A stretch of DNA of 64,000 bases from Streptomyces sp. CB02923 (GCF_001905005.1 NZ_LWKZ01000001.1:1243775-1307774), one strand, 5' to 3'. Positions 53,820-62,663 are shown, counted from the stretch's first letter. Made by a program: numbers and translations. Notes: generated by a model from the letters alone, not told the origin.

Positions 53820-54182
53820 TCAGCCTCCCTGGGGGGCACCCAGGGAGCCGACCCGCGCCACCGAGACCGCCGTCTTGGGGCAGACCCAGTGCGGGTCGGG
53901 CCCCAGCTCGGGCTCGACGTCGAGGGCGTGGGGGTCGCCGCCGTGCATGCAGACGGGGCACAGCGGCCAGCGGCCGTAGCGCTCCAGCAGCGCGTCCTGG
54001 ACGTCCTGCGCTATCAGCCCGGACACGAACTCGACGCCTTCGGGCCACTGCTCGACCCACCATCGCCGGTGCGCCACGGAATCCTCGACGAGCGAGACGA
54101 TCTCCGCGTCGGCGACTTCGCCCGCCACCAGATCCGCGAGGACCAGGGCGCGGGCCGCGTGCAGTGCCTGTTCGAGCTCCAT
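53820..54182 (-). CDS. Small protein with possible zinc-binding cysteines, unknown function
   Basis: 120 residues: an acidic helical N-terminal half (MELEQALHAARALVLADLVA, SLVEDSVAHRRWWVEQWPEG) and a C-terminal part with CPVCMHGGDPHAL and HWVCPK, possibly a metal site. I do not recognise the family. It is coupled to the DUF4031 gene (1-nt gap) and divergent from the MurNAc regulator across 145 bp. Confidence 0.75.
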   Translation of the reverse strand: MELEQALHAARALVLADLVAGEVADAEIVSLVEDSVAHRRWWVEQWPEGVEFVSGLIAQDVQDALLERYGRWPLCPVCMHGGDPHALDVEPELGPDPHWVCPKTAVSVARVGSLGAPQGG

Positions 54183-54292
54183 GGCCCCATTCTCTCCCGC
54201 ACCACTGACAACCGCCCCGGCTGCCCGCGGCGGCGGCCCCGCCGGGCGCTCCGGTCCCGTCCGGCCGTCCGTCCACAGGCACGTGCGGGGTA

Positions 54293-54321
54293 TTGACGCG
54301 GACCGGCGGTGAAATTATTTT
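54293..54321 (+). promoter_or_regulatory. Promoter of the MurNAc regulator gene (TTGACG-N17-TATTTT)
   Basis: -35 TTGACG (54293-54298) and -10 TATTTT (54316-54321) at 17-bp spacing, followed by 6 nt and the GTG at 54328, so the mRNA is probably leaderless. The best promoter in the window. Confidence 0.75.
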
Positions 54322-54324
54322 TCA
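54310..54324. promoter_or_regulatory. RpiR/MurR-type operator TGAAA-N5-TTTCA
   Basis: Perfect inverted repeat TGAAATTATTTTTCA overlapping the -10 box; suited to autorepression by the RpiR-family product of this gene. Confidence 0.6.
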
Positions 54325-54327
54325 GCT

Positions 54328-55275
54328 GTGAGCCCTGACCTGAAGGAAACTTTCAAGGACTCCGGAGCCGCCGTCCGGGCGGCCCCGGGCCCGCCCGCCC
54401 CCGCGGCCCTGGCCGCCAAGGTGCGTACGCTGGCGCCGTCCATGACCCGGTCCATGCAGCGGGTCGCGGAGGCCGTCGCGGGCGACCCGGCCGGCTGCGC
54501 CGCGCTCACCGTCACCGGCCTCGCGGAGCGCACGGGCACCAGCGAGGCCACCGTCGTGCGCACCTCGCGCCTGCTCGGCTACCCGGGCTACCGCGACCTG
54601 CGCCTCGCGCTGGCCGCCCTCGCCGCCCAGCAGGCCACCGGCCGCGCGCCCGCCGTCACCGCCGACATAGCGGTCGACGACACGCTCCCCGACGTGGTCG
54701 CCAAGCTGGCGCAGGAGGAGCAGCAGTGCCTGGCCGACACCGCGGCCGGGCTGGACATGACGCAGCTGGAGGCGGCGGTCGGCGCGCTGGCCGCCGCCCG
54801 GCGCATCGACGTGTACGGCATAGGGGCCTCGAACCTCGTCGGCCAGGACCTGGTCCAGAAGCTGCTGCGGATCGGCCTGATCGCGCACGCCCACTCCGAC
54901 CCGCACCTCGCCGTGACGAACGCGGTCCAGATGCGCGCCGGTGACGTGGCCATCGCGATCACCCATTCGGGGGGTACGACCGACGTCATAGAGCCGTTGC
55001 GGGTGGCCTTCGACCACGGCGCGACGACCATCGCGATCACCGGCCGCCCGGACGGCGGCATCGCCTCGTACGCCGACCACGTCCTCACCACCTCCACCGC
55101 CCGGGAGAGCGAGCTGCGCCCCGCCGCCATGTCGTCCCGTACGAGCCAGCTGCTCGTCGTGGACTGCCTGTTCGTGGGGGTCGCACAGCGGACGTACGAG
55201 ACCGCCGCGCCCGCCCTGTCCGCCTCCTACGAAGCGCTCGCCCACCGCCACTCCCCCCGTACCCCCCACCGCTGA
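54328..55275 (+). CDS. MurR/RpiR-family transcriptional regulator
   Basis: 315 residues. The N-terminal RpiR helix-turn-helix (residues 30-105: PSMTRSMQRVAEAVAGDPAG, GLAERTGTSEATVVRTSRLL) is joined to a SIS sugar-phosphate-binding domain (RIDVYGIGASNLVGQDL, AIAITHSGGTTDVIE). With murQ and a PTS permease downstream, it very likely senses MurNAc-6-phosphate or a related amino-sugar phosphate and controls this cluster. Start GTG 54328, with an inverted repeat over its promoter. Confidence 0.92.
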   Translation: MSPDLKETFKDSGAAVRAAPGPPAPAALAAKVRTLAPSMTRSMQRVAEAVAGDPAGCAALTVTGLAERTGTSEATVVRTSRLLGYPGYRDLRLALAALAAQQATGRAPAVTADIAVDDTLPDVVAKLAQEEQQCLADTAAGLDMTQLEAAVGALAAARRIDVYGIGASNLVGQDLVQKLLRIGLIAHAHSDPHLAVTNAVQMRAGDVAIAITHSGGTTDVIEPLRVAFDHGATTIAITGRPDGGIASYADHVLTTSTARESELRPAAMSSRTSQLLVVDCLFVGVAQRTYETAAPALSASYEALAHRHSPRTPHR

Positions 55276-55396
55276 TCACCGGCCCGCCGGCCGCCCGTCG
55301 GTCCCGGCCGCACCGTCCGCCCCCGTGAATCCGCCCGCCAGCCGTCTCCGCTCCCCCGTACAGAGCCGTACGAGCCCGGAAAGAGCCGCCACCACC

Positions 55397-56356
55397 ATGA
55401 CCTCCCCCGCCGAGTACGCACAGCTGCGCGCCCAGCTGGACACGCTCACCACCGAAGCCTTCCGGCCCGAACTCGCCGAGATCGACCGGCTGTCCACCCT
55501 GGAGATCGCCCGCACGATGAACGGCGAGGACACCACCGTCCCCGCCGCCGTCGCCGACCGGCTCCCCGAGATCGCCGCCGCCATCGACGCCACCGCCGAG
55601 CGGATGGCCCGCGGCGGCCGCCTGGTCTACGCGGGCGCCGGTACGGCCGGCCGCCTCGGCGTGCTGGACGCGAGCGAGTGCCCGCCCACGTTCAACACCG
55701 ACCCGTGCGAGGTGGTGGGCCTGATCGCGGGCGGCCCCACCGCCATGGTCGCCGCCGTCGAGGGCGCCGAGGACAGCAAGGAGCTGGCCGCCGCCGATCT
55801 GGACGCGCTGGGCCTGACCGCCGACGACACGGTGGTCGGCATCTCCGCCTCCGGCCGCACCCCGTACGCGATCGGCGCCGTCGAGCACGCCCGCGCGGCC
55901 TGCGGCGCGCTGACCGTCGGCCTGTCGTGCAACGCGGGCTCCGCGCTGGCCGCCGCCGCCGACCACGGCATCGAGGTCGTCGTCGGGCCCGAACTCCTCA
56001 CCGGATCCACGCGGTTGAAGGCCGGTACGGCGCAGAAGCTGGTCCTCAACATGCTGTCGACCATCACCATGATCCGGCTGGGCAAGACCTACGGGAACCT
56101 GATGGTGGACGTCCGCGCCTCCAACGAGAAGCTCCGGGCCCGCTCGCGCCGCATCGTGGCGCTGGCCACCGGCGCCGGGGACACGGAGATCGAGGCCGCG
56201 CTCGCCGCCACGGACGGCGAGGTCAAGAACGCCATCCTCGTCGTCCTGGCCGGGGTCGACGGGCCGGCGGCGGCCCGGCTGCTGGCGGGCTCCCGCGGCC
56301 ATCTGCGGGCCGCGCTGCACACCGCCCTGCACACCCCGCCCCCGCAGGACGGCTGA
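55397..56356 (+). CDS. murQ: N-acetylmuramic acid 6-phosphate etherase MurQ
   Basis: 319 residues with the SIS fold. AGAGTAGRLGVLDASECPPT carries the catalytic Glu (E94), and VEGAEDSKE (residues 121-129) holds the second acidic cluster. It cleaves the lactyl ether of MurNAc-6-phosphate to GlcNAc-6-phosphate and D-lactate in peptidoglycan recycling. ATG 55397 is in the same orientation as the regulator and the PTS gene (gaps 121 and 71 nt), forming a MurNAc uptake and use cluster. No anhMurNAc kinase lies here, in line with import as the 6-phosphate. Confidence 0.95.
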   Translation: MTSPAEYAQLRAQLDTLTTEAFRPELAEIDRLSTLEIARTMNGEDTTVPAAVADRLPEIAAAIDATAERMARGGRLVYAGAGTAGRLGVLDASECPPTFNTDPCEVVGLIAGGPTAMVAAVEGAEDSKELAAADLDALGLTADDTVVGISASGRTPYAIGAVEHARAACGALTVGLSCNAGSALAAAADHGIEVVVGPELLTGSTRLKAGTAQKLVLNMLSTITMIRLGKTYGNLMVDVRASNEKLRARSRRIVALATGAGDTEIEAALAATDGEVKNAILVVLAGVDGPAAARLLAGSRGHLRAALHTALHTPPPQDG

Positions 56357-56427
56357 CGCACCCGGGCCGCAGGCCGCACCGCCCCCGCCCTCCCGCCCGT
56401 CCCGGCACGCACAGCAAGGCACCCCAC

Positions 56428-58032
56428 ATGTCCGATGAGAAGAACCGCGCCACCGCCGCCGCGATCCTCCCCCTGGTCGGCGGCGCCGCCAACGTCACGT
56501 CCGTCGCCCACTGCATGACCCGGCTGCGCCTGGGCATCGAGGACCGCTCGCTGGTCCGGGACGACGCCCTGAAGGCGCTGCCCGCCGTCCTGGGCGTGGT
56601 GGAGGACGACACGTACCAGATCGTGCTCGGTCCCGGCACGGTCGCCCGCGTCACCCCGGAGTTCACCGCTCTGGTCGAAGCCGGACGCGACGCGGCCCCT
56701 GCCCCGCAACCGGCTGCCGCACCGGCCCCGGACCCGGCCGCACCGGACCCGACCGCGCCGACCACGGACCCGGCCCCGTCGCCCCCGGCCGGATCCACAC
56801 CCCCCACCGCCGAAGCCCTCGCCACCCAGGGCGCCGCCCTGAAGGCCCGTCAGAAGGCCAGGAACGCCACCCCGGTCAAGCTCTTCCTCCGCCGGATCGC
56901 CAACATCTTCGTCCCGCTGATCCCCGCCCTCATCGGCTGCGGCATCATCGCCGGTCTGAACGGCCTGCTGACCAACTTCGGGGTGCTGCCCGCCCTCGTC
57001 CCGGCCCTGGCCGCCATCGCCTCCGGCTTCATGTCCCTGATCGCGGTCTTCGTCGGCCACAACACCGCGAAGGAGTTCGGCGGCACGCCCGTCCTGGGCG
57101 GCGCGGTCGCCGCGATCATCGTGTACGCGGGCGTCGCCCAGGTGAGCGCCTTCGGGCAGCAGCTCTCGCCGGGCCAGGGCGGCGTCCTGGGGGCGCTGGG
57201 CGCGGCGCTGCTGGCCGTACGGATCGAGAAGTGGTGCCGCCGGTACGTCCCCGAGGCGCTCGACGTGCTGCTCACGCCCACCGTGACCGTGCTGGTCTCC
57301 GGCCTGGTCACGCTCTTCGGCCTGATGTTCGTCGCCGGTGAGGTCGCCACCGCCATCGGCACGTGCGCGAACTGGCTGCTGGCGCACGGCGGTGCCGCGG
57401 CCGGGTTCCTGCTCGGCGGGCTCTTCCTCCCGCTCGTCATGCTGGGGCTGCACCAGGCCCTGATCCCCATCCACACCACCCTGATCGAGCAGCAGGGCTA
57501 CACGGTCCTGCTGCCCATCCTCGCGATGGCTGGCGCCGGCCAGGTGGGCGCCGCCCTCGCGGTCTACGTCCGCCTGCCGCGCAACCGCTCGGTCCGTACG
57601 ACGATCAAGTCCGCGCTGCCCGCCGGTTTCCTCGGCGTCGGCGAGCCGCTCATCTACGGCGTCTCGCTGCCGCTGGGCCGCCCGTTCGTCACCGCCTGCG
57701 TCGGTGGCGCGTTCGGCGGCGGCTTCGTGGGCCTGTTCAGCCAGCTCGGCACGGCGGTCGGCTCCACCGCCATCGGCCCGTCCGGCTGGGCCCTGTTCCC
57801 CCTGCTCAAGGGCGACCGGCCGCTCGGCGCCACCCTCGCCGTCTACGCCTTCGGGCTGCTCATCGGCTACGCGGCCGGCTTCCTGGCGACGTACTTCTTC
57901 GGCTTCGGCAAGCAGGCCCTGGCAGACCTGAACTCCGCCACGCCCCGGCCCGCCGCCGCACCGGCCGCGTCCCGGCCGGAGGGCGGCCTACCGGGCTCCG
58001 GTCACGGCAGTCATCAGCCGACGGCCGTCTGA
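56428..58032 (+). CDS. PTS EIIBC permease, probably MurNAc-specific
   Basis: 534 residues. EIIB domain (1-85) with phosphorylation Cys29 in AHCMTRLRLG, a Pro/Ala-rich linker of about 60 residues, then EIIC with about ten helices (RIANIFVPLIPALIGCGIIA, GFLGVGEPLIYGVSLPLGRP, TYFFGFGKQAL). No EIIA domain is attached, so it must borrow EIIA(Glc/Crr) as MurP and NagE-like enzymes do. The context with murQ and an RpiR regulator makes MurNAc the most likely sugar, with GlcNAc or another amino sugar as alternatives. Start ATG 56428. Confidence 0.87.
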   Translation: MSDEKNRATAAAILPLVGGAANVTSVAHCMTRLRLGIEDRSLVRDDALKALPAVLGVVEDDTYQIVLGPGTVARVTPEFTALVEAGRDAAPAPQPAAAPAPDPAAPDPTAPTTDPAPSPPAGSTPPTAEALATQGAALKARQKARNATPVKLFLRRIANIFVPLIPALIGCGIIAGLNGLLTNFGVLPALVPALAAIASGFMSLIAVFVGHNTAKEFGGTPVLGGAVAAIIVYAGVAQVSAFGQQLSPGQGGVLGALGAALLAVRIEKWCRRYVPEALDVLLTPTVTVLVSGLVTLFGLMFVAGEVATAIGTCANWLLAHGGAAAGFLLGGLFLPLVMLGLHQALIPIHTTLIEQQGYTVLLPILAMAGAGQVGAALAVYVRLPRNRSVRTTIKSALPAGFLGVGEPLIYGVSLPLGRPFVTACVGGAFGGGFVGLFSQLGTAVGSTAIGPSGWALFPLLKGDRPLGATLAVYAFGLLIGYAAGFLATYFFGFGKQALADLNSATPRPAAAPAASRPEGGLPGSGHGSHQPTAV

Positions 58033-58054
58033 CCGGGCCCGCCCCGCGCGCCGC

Positions 58055-58978
58055 TCAGCCGCGGAGGAACGGCAGGAGGTGGTCGAGGAGCGCCTCGGGC
58101 CGCTCCTCGGGGACGTAGTGCCCGCAGTCGGGCAGGACGACGCTGTCGAGCCGCTCCGTCACGGGTCCGAGGTAGGCGCCGAGGCGCTCGCCCTGCCCCT
58201 GGGCGCCGGCGACGCCGAGCACCGGCATGGTGAGCGGCTGCCGCTTGCGCCGTTCGTTCTGGGCCATGTTCTCGTCGATGGCCCGGTAGTACTCGAAGCT
58301 GGCGCGCAGGGCCTCGGGGTCGCGGGCGAGGCTCTCGACGTAGAAGCCGATCGCGGATTCGGGCAGCGGGCGCGCGGCCTTGTTGCGGAACTGGTCGCCG
58401 TAATAGATGTGCTCCCGGCCGCGGACGAGCTGTTCGTTGACCGACCGCTTGCGGTTGAAGGCGAAGTGCCACAACAGGTCGTTCTGCGCCTCGGAGCCGA
58501 AGAGGGGGGTGGCGGGCGCGAGGCCGGGGATGGTGGCGTCGATCAGGGCGAGGCGCTCGACCGCTTCGGGGTGGTCGGCGGCGAGGGCGTAGCCGATCCA
58601 CATGCCGATGTCGTGCCCGGCCATCGCGAAGCGGTCGTGGCCGAGCGTCCGCATGAGGGCGGTGAGTTCGGCCGCCACGGTGCCGGTGTCGTATCCCGTG
58701 TGCGGCTTGCCGGACGGCCCGACGCCGCGCGGGTCGACCGCGACGACCCGGAAACGTTCCGCCAGGAACGGCATGACGAAGCGCCACACGTACCAGTTCT
58801 GCGGCCAGCCGCCGACGAGCAGGAGGGGCCGTCCGGCGCCGCCCTGCACGGTGTGCAGGTCCACCTCGCCGACGCGGACGAGGCTGCTGTCGAAGACGTC
58901 CGTGAAGCCGTCGGGGAGCCAGGGCACGCCGCTCACGGTGCCGAATCCGGTGAGCGGCCGGGTGATCGTCGAGGTCAT
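58055..58978 (-). CDS. Alpha/beta hydrolase, epoxide-hydrolase-like
   Basis: 307 residues. The nucleophile elbow GHDIGMWIG has Asp, as in epoxide hydrolases and haloalkane dehalogenases. The oxyanion motif reads GGWPQNWYVW (HGxP-like, with G for H), and the catalytic His is in CGHYVPEERPEAL. Substrate unknown. ATG 58978 has AAGGAG 5-7 nt upstream. Divergent from the CGNR regulator; two matching operators in the shared region suggest direct control. Confidence 0.87.
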   Translation of the reverse strand: MTSTITRPLTGFGTVSGVPWLPDGFTDVFDSSLVRVGEVDLHTVQGGAGRPLLLVGGWPQNWYVWRFVMPFLAERFRVVAVDPRGVGPSGKPHTGYDTGTVAAELTALMRTLGHDRFAMAGHDIGMWIGYALAADHPEAVERLALIDATIPGLAPATPLFGSEAQNDLLWHFAFNRKRSVNEQLVRGREHIYYGDQFRNKAARPLPESAIGFYVESLARDPEALRASFEYYRAIDENMAQNERRKRQPLTMPVLGVAGAQGQGERLGAYLGPVTERLDSVVLPDCGHYVPEERPEALLDHLLPFLRG

Positions 58979-59004
58979 GTCGTCTCCTTGGCCATCGCGG
59001 CTTC

Positions 59005-59027
59005 GCGAACCGTTCAAAGCGGTTCGC
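59005..59027. promoter_or_regulatory. Operator 1: GCGAACCG-N7-CGGTTCGC
   Basis: Perfect 8-bp arms around a 7-bp spacer in the divergent hydrolase/CGNR region. Confidence 0.65.
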
Positions 59028-59029
59028 TA

Positions 59030-59048
59030 GAACCGATTAAGGCGGTTC
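59030..59048. promoter_or_regulatory. Operator 2: GAACCG-N7-CGGTTC
   Basis: Same half-sites and 7-bp spacer as operator 1 (6-bp arms); centres 23 bp apart, about two helical turns. Confidence 0.6.
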
Positions 59049-59105
59049 GCCCGGACGATGTCAACCGCTGGCCCGATGACTGCGGAGCAGCTAGGCTGAA
59101 CCACC

Positions 59106-59831
59106 ATGACCGGTTCACCCGCCGACCCGAGCACGTCCTCCCCGGCCTGTCCGGCCGCCGCTCAGCGCGGCGCGGAGGGCTTCCGGCTCGGCAACGAGAT
59201 CCTCGCGTTCCGCTTCGTCGCCACGCTCGGCGAGCGGCGCGCCGATCCCGTGGAACGGATCGCCACCCCCGAACGGCTGCGGGCCTGGCTCGCCGCCAAC
59301 GGACTCGGCGGTACGGACACACCGGTCACCGAAGCCCTCCTGCGGGACGCCCGCGAGCTGCGCGAGGCGATCCACCGGGCCGGTACCGCCGTCGCCTGCG
59401 GCGGCGTGCCGGAGGCGGCCGACGAGGAACTGCTCAACCGCTGGGGCGCACGGCACCGCGCGCGGCTCTCGCTCTGCGGCGGGCAGGCGCAGTGGCACCT
59501 CCCGGACGCCGACCCCGCCCGCGCCGCGCTCGCCGTCGTCGCCCTGGACGCCGTCGCGACCCTCGGCGGCCAGCGGGACGGCGTACTCAAGCGGTGCGAA
59601 CAGGCCACTTGCGGAGGGCTGTTCGTCGACACCAGCCGCGGCGGACGACGCCGCTGGTGCTCCATGGCGACCTGCGGCAACAAGGTGAAGAAGGCCAATC
59701 TCAAGGCGTCGCGGGACTGCGCCGGGGCCGGGGCCGCCCCTGAGGCCGCGTCCAGGCCGGGGGCTGCGTCCAGGTCCGGGGGCGCCTCTGAGGCCGCTTC
59801 CGGGGCCGGGCGCCAGGGGCAGCCGGCGTAA
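59106..59831 (+). CDS. CGNR zinc-finger (ABATE-type) transcriptional regulator
   Basis: 241 residues. The N-terminal ABATE-like ligand domain (LAFRFVATLGERRADPVERI, LREAIHRAGTAVACGG) is followed by the CGNR zinc finger: CEQATCGGLFVDTSRGGRRR, then WCSMATCGNKVKKA. The CGN motif is exact. Such proteins regulate neighbouring genes, here probably the divergent hydrolase through the two GAACCG/CGGTTC operators. TAGGCT lies 8 nt before the ATG. The C-terminal 35 residues are a Ser/Gly/Ala-rich tail coded by short repeats. Confidence 0.87.
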   Translation: MTGSPADPSTSSPACPAAAQRGAEGFRLGNEILAFRFVATLGERRADPVERIATPERLRAWLAANGLGGTDTPVTEALLRDARELREAIHRAGTAVACGGVPEAADEELLNRWGARHRARLSLCGGQAQWHLPDADPARAALAVVALDAVATLGGQRDGVLKRCEQATCGGLFVDTSRGGRRRWCSMATCGNKVKKANLKASRDCAGAGAAPEAASRPGAASRSGGASEAASGAGRQGQPA

Positions 59832-59845
59832 GAGACCCGCAGGAC

Positions 59846-61357
59846 TCAGCGCGCGCCCGCCGCCGTCCGCTCCCCCTTGCCCTCGTTCTCCGCGCTCCTC
59901 CCGCTCTCTCCGCTCCCCGTGGGAACCGCGGGCTGCGGGTCCGGCCAGCACTCCACGCCCGTCAGGTCCGGCATCCGGGAGCTGGTGAAGACCGGGTCGA
60001 GGCCCGACCGGCGCTGCGCCGTGTAGTCGTCGAGGAGACGGAAGGCGATGGCCGAGAGCGGGATGATGGCCAGCAGGTTGACCAGGGCCATGAAGCCCAT
60101 GAAGACGTCGGCGAGGTTCCAGACGACGCCGACCGAGCCCAGCGCGCCCAGGAAGACGACCGCGAGGACCAGGGCGCGGTAGACCGGCAGGACCCAGGTG
60201 CGCCGGGTCATGAAGCCGATGTTGGACTCGCCGTAGTAGTAGTTCCCGATCATGGAGCTGAAGGCGAGCAGGAAGACGACGGCCGTCAGCACGTGACCGG
60301 CCCAGCCGCCGAGCGTGTCGGTCAGCGCGGTCTGGGTGAGGTCGGCGCCCTGCCGGCCGCCCAGCTCCGGGGTGGTCGTCAGGATGATGAAGGCCGTCAT
60401 CGAGCAGATCAGCAGGGTGTCGAAGAAGACGCCGAGGGACTGCACGAGCCCCTGCTTGACCGGGTGGGTGACCTCGGCGGCGGCACCCGCGTTGGGCGCG
60501 GAGCCCAGGCCCGCCTCGTTGGAGAACATGCCGCGCCGGATGCCCTGCTGGATCGCCGCGCCGATCCCGCCGGCCGCCAGCTCCTTGAAGCCGAAGGCGC
60601 CGCCGACGATGTCGCCGAAGACGCGCGGCAGGTCGTCGAGGTTCAGGAGGACGACGGCGGTGCCCAGCAGCAGGTAGACGACTGCCATGACCGGTACGAG
60701 AACGGTCGTCACCGAGGTGATGCGGCGCACCCCGCCGCAGACGGCGATGCCCAGCATCACGGCCAGCAGCAGGCCGACCGCCGGGGCGAACCACGACGGA
60801 CCGCCGCCGGAGACGGACCCGGAGGCGACCGCCGTGATCGTGTTGGACTGCACGGCGTTGAAGACGAAACCGAAGGTCACGGTGATGGCGACGGCGAACA
60901 GGACGCCCGGCCAGCGCTTCCCGAGCCCGCGCTGCATGTAGTACGCGGGGCCGCCCCGGTACGTACCGGAACCGTCGCCGTCACGGACCTTGTAGAGCTG
61001 GGCCAGCGCGGACTCGACGAACGCCGAGGCGCCACCGACGAGCGCCATCACCCACATCCAGAACACCGCGCCCGCGCCGCCGAGGGTGATGGCGGTGGCG
61101 ACGCCCGCGATGTTGCCCGTACCGACCCGCGCGGCCGCCGAGATGGTGAAGGCGCCGAAGGACGAGACCGGCTTGGTGCCGTCCGCCCTGGGCTGCGACT
61201 TGTCCTTGAGCACGCGCAGCATCTCCGGGAAGAGCCGCAGCTGTACGGCCCGGGAGCGGACCGTGAAATACAGACCCGCGCAGACCACCAGCGGGATCAG
61301 CAGGTAGGTCCAGAGACCGTCGTTGATGCCGACGATCAGGGAATCGAGCGTGCTCAT
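59846..61357 (-). CDS. Alanine/glycine:sodium symporter (AGCS family)
   Basis: 503 residues, about 10-11 membrane helices. Family signatures AAARVGTGNIAGVATAITLG, GGPAYYMQRGLGKRWPG and RRGMFSNEAGLGSAPNAGAA are intact, including the residues that hold Na+ and the amino acid. It imports alanine or glycine with Na+. ATG 61357 has AAGGA 7 nt upstream; the frame is open further but without homology. The last 45 residues are a Glu/Gly/Ser-rich tail. The 240-bp upstream region is relatively AT-rich and holds its promoter. Confidence 0.92.
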   Translation of the reverse strand: MSTLDSLIVGINDGLWTYLLIPLVVCAGLYFTVRSRAVQLRLFPEMLRVLKDKSQPRADGTKPVSSFGAFTISAAARVGTGNIAGVATAITLGGAGAVFWMWVMALVGGASAFVESALAQLYKVRDGDGSGTYRGGPAYYMQRGLGKRWPGVLFAVAITVTFGFVFNAVQSNTITAVASGSVSGGGPSWFAPAVGLLLAVMLGIAVCGGVRRITSVTTVLVPVMAVVYLLLGTAVVLLNLDDLPRVFGDIVGGAFGFKELAAGGIGAAIQQGIRRGMFSNEAGLGSAPNAGAAAEVTHPVKQGLVQSLGVFFDTLLICSMTAFIILTTTPELGGRQGADLTQTALTDTLGGWAGHVLTAVVFLLAFSSMIGNYYYGESNIGFMTRRTWVLPVYRALVLAVVFLGALGSVGVVWNLADVFMGFMALVNLLAIIPLSAIAFRLLDDYTAQRRSGLDPVFTSSRMPDLTGVECWPDPQPAVPTGSGESGRSAENEGKGERTAAGAR

Positions 61358-61597
61358 GGGCGTCCTTAACGGGGCGTCCGGGTGCGGGGCGGGCCGTACC
61401 GGAAGATCACCATCCGGAAAGGCTCCGCAAAGTATGGACGCCGTTGCCATAACAGGACCAGCGAGCCTTACGTGCCTCATCTCACACAAGGCACCATAAA
61501 CCGGCATTACGCCCTCATCTACGCATCTTCCTTACCTGCCTGCCCCACCCACCCCGCACGCCTCCCGTAACGACGCCCCGCCCGCTCCGCCCTGCCC

Positions 61598-62449
61598 TCA
61601 CACAGCGCAGCCGTGCAGCCCGCCGTCCACGACCAGGTCCTGCCCGGTGATGTACGACGCCTCGCCGGAGGCCAGGAAGGCCACCGCGTCGGCGATCTCC
61701 TCGGGGCGCCCGAACCGGCCCGCCGCCGTCTGGGCGCTGAGCTTCTCCACCTCCGCCGCGCCGATGTCCGAGCCCGCGATCATCGGCGTCTCGACATAGC
61801 CGGGACTGACCGAATTGACGCGGATACGCCGCTCGGCGAGTGCCGCCGCGAGCGTGCGGGCGAGGTTGTGCGCGGCGGCCTTGGTCGCGGAGTGCACGGT
61901 GGCGTCCGCCTGCCCGCGTTGCAGGAGCGACGAGGCGTTGATGACGACCGCGCCGCCGTCCCGCAGCAGCGGCAGCGCCCGCTGGACGGTGAAGAACACG
62001 CCCTTGAAGTTCACGCCGACCGCCCGGTCGAAGTCGTCCTCGGTGATCTCCTCGAAGGGCGCGGCGGCGTACCGGCCCGCGTTGGCGAAGATGATGTCGA
62101 GGTGCCCGAAGCGGTCGCGTACGGTCCGGACCGCGGCGTCGAGGTCGGCGACCGAGGCCGTGTCGGCCCGTACGCCGAGCACCCGGCCGGCGGCGGCACC
62201 GGCCGTCTCCGTTGCGCCCGCAACGGCCGCCTCGCCACCCGCCACCGCCTCCTGCGCCTGCTCCCTCAGCTGCGCCACGGCGGCGTCGAGGCGGCGCTGG
62301 TCCCGTCCGCACACCACCACCCGCGCGCCGTCCGCGAGCAGCCGCCGGGCGGCGGCCAGGCCCACTCCGCTGCTGCCGCCGGTGATCAGGGCGACGGTGT
62401 CCGCGGTGAACCGGTCCGGTCGGGCGGTCTGCCCGTTTCGAGTCGTCAT
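61598..62449 (-). CDS. Short-chain dehydrogenase/reductase (SDR) with Tyr-to-His active site change
   Basis: 283 residues. Rossmann motif TGGSSGVGLAAARRL (cofactor TGxxxGxG), NAG in FANAGRYAA, the active-site Ser in INASSLLQRGQ, and the PGYVETPM and SYITGQDLVVDGG ends. The YxxxK element reads VHSATKAAAHNLART, so the catalytic Tyr is His (codon CAC, one transition from TAC). An Ala/Glu-rich insert of about 25 residues follows the DQRRLDAAVAQL helix. Possibly catalytically impaired or specialised. Start ATG 62449. Confidence 0.85.
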   Translation of the reverse strand: MTTRNGQTARPDRFTADTVALITGGSSGVGLAAARRLLADGARVVVCGRDQRRLDAAVAQLREQAQEAVAGGEAAVAGATETAGAAAGRVLGVRADTASVADLDAAVRTVRDRFGHLDIIFANAGRYAAAPFEEITEDDFDRAVGVNFKGVFFTVQRALPLLRDGGAVVINASSLLQRGQADATVHSATKAAAHNLARTLAAALAERRIRVNSVSPGYVETPMIAGSDIGAAEVEKLSAQTAAGRFGRPEEIADAVAFLASGEASYITGQDLVVDGGLHGCAV

Positions 62450-62496
62450 GGAGTGATCGTGCCCCGCCGGGCCGGGAACCGCGCAAGGACCACCGC

Positions 62497-62544
62497 ACGG
62501 AACCGGCACACCTCGGCCGTACGGAACCGGCACACCTCGGCCGT
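62497..62544. repeat. 24-bp tandem repeat, 2 perfect copies
   Basis: Two identical 24-bp units starting ACGGAACCGGCACACC upstream of the SDR gene, followed to about 62660 by decayed 12-bp (CC)GCACCGGAAC-type units. Non-coding. Confidence 0.85.
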
Positions 62545-62663
62545 ACGGAATCGCCGCGCCGGAAAGCCGCACGGAGAGCCGCATGGGAAGCCCACCGGAA
62601 GCCGCACCGGGAGCCCTACGGAAAACCGCACCGGAACCCGCACCGGAACCCGCACGGAAACGC

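Noticed and set aside
61382..61570. 62-codon frame upstream of the alanine symporter
   Set aside because: Lies in the promoter region, no ribosome site and no plausible protein features; open by chance in a lower-GC stretch.
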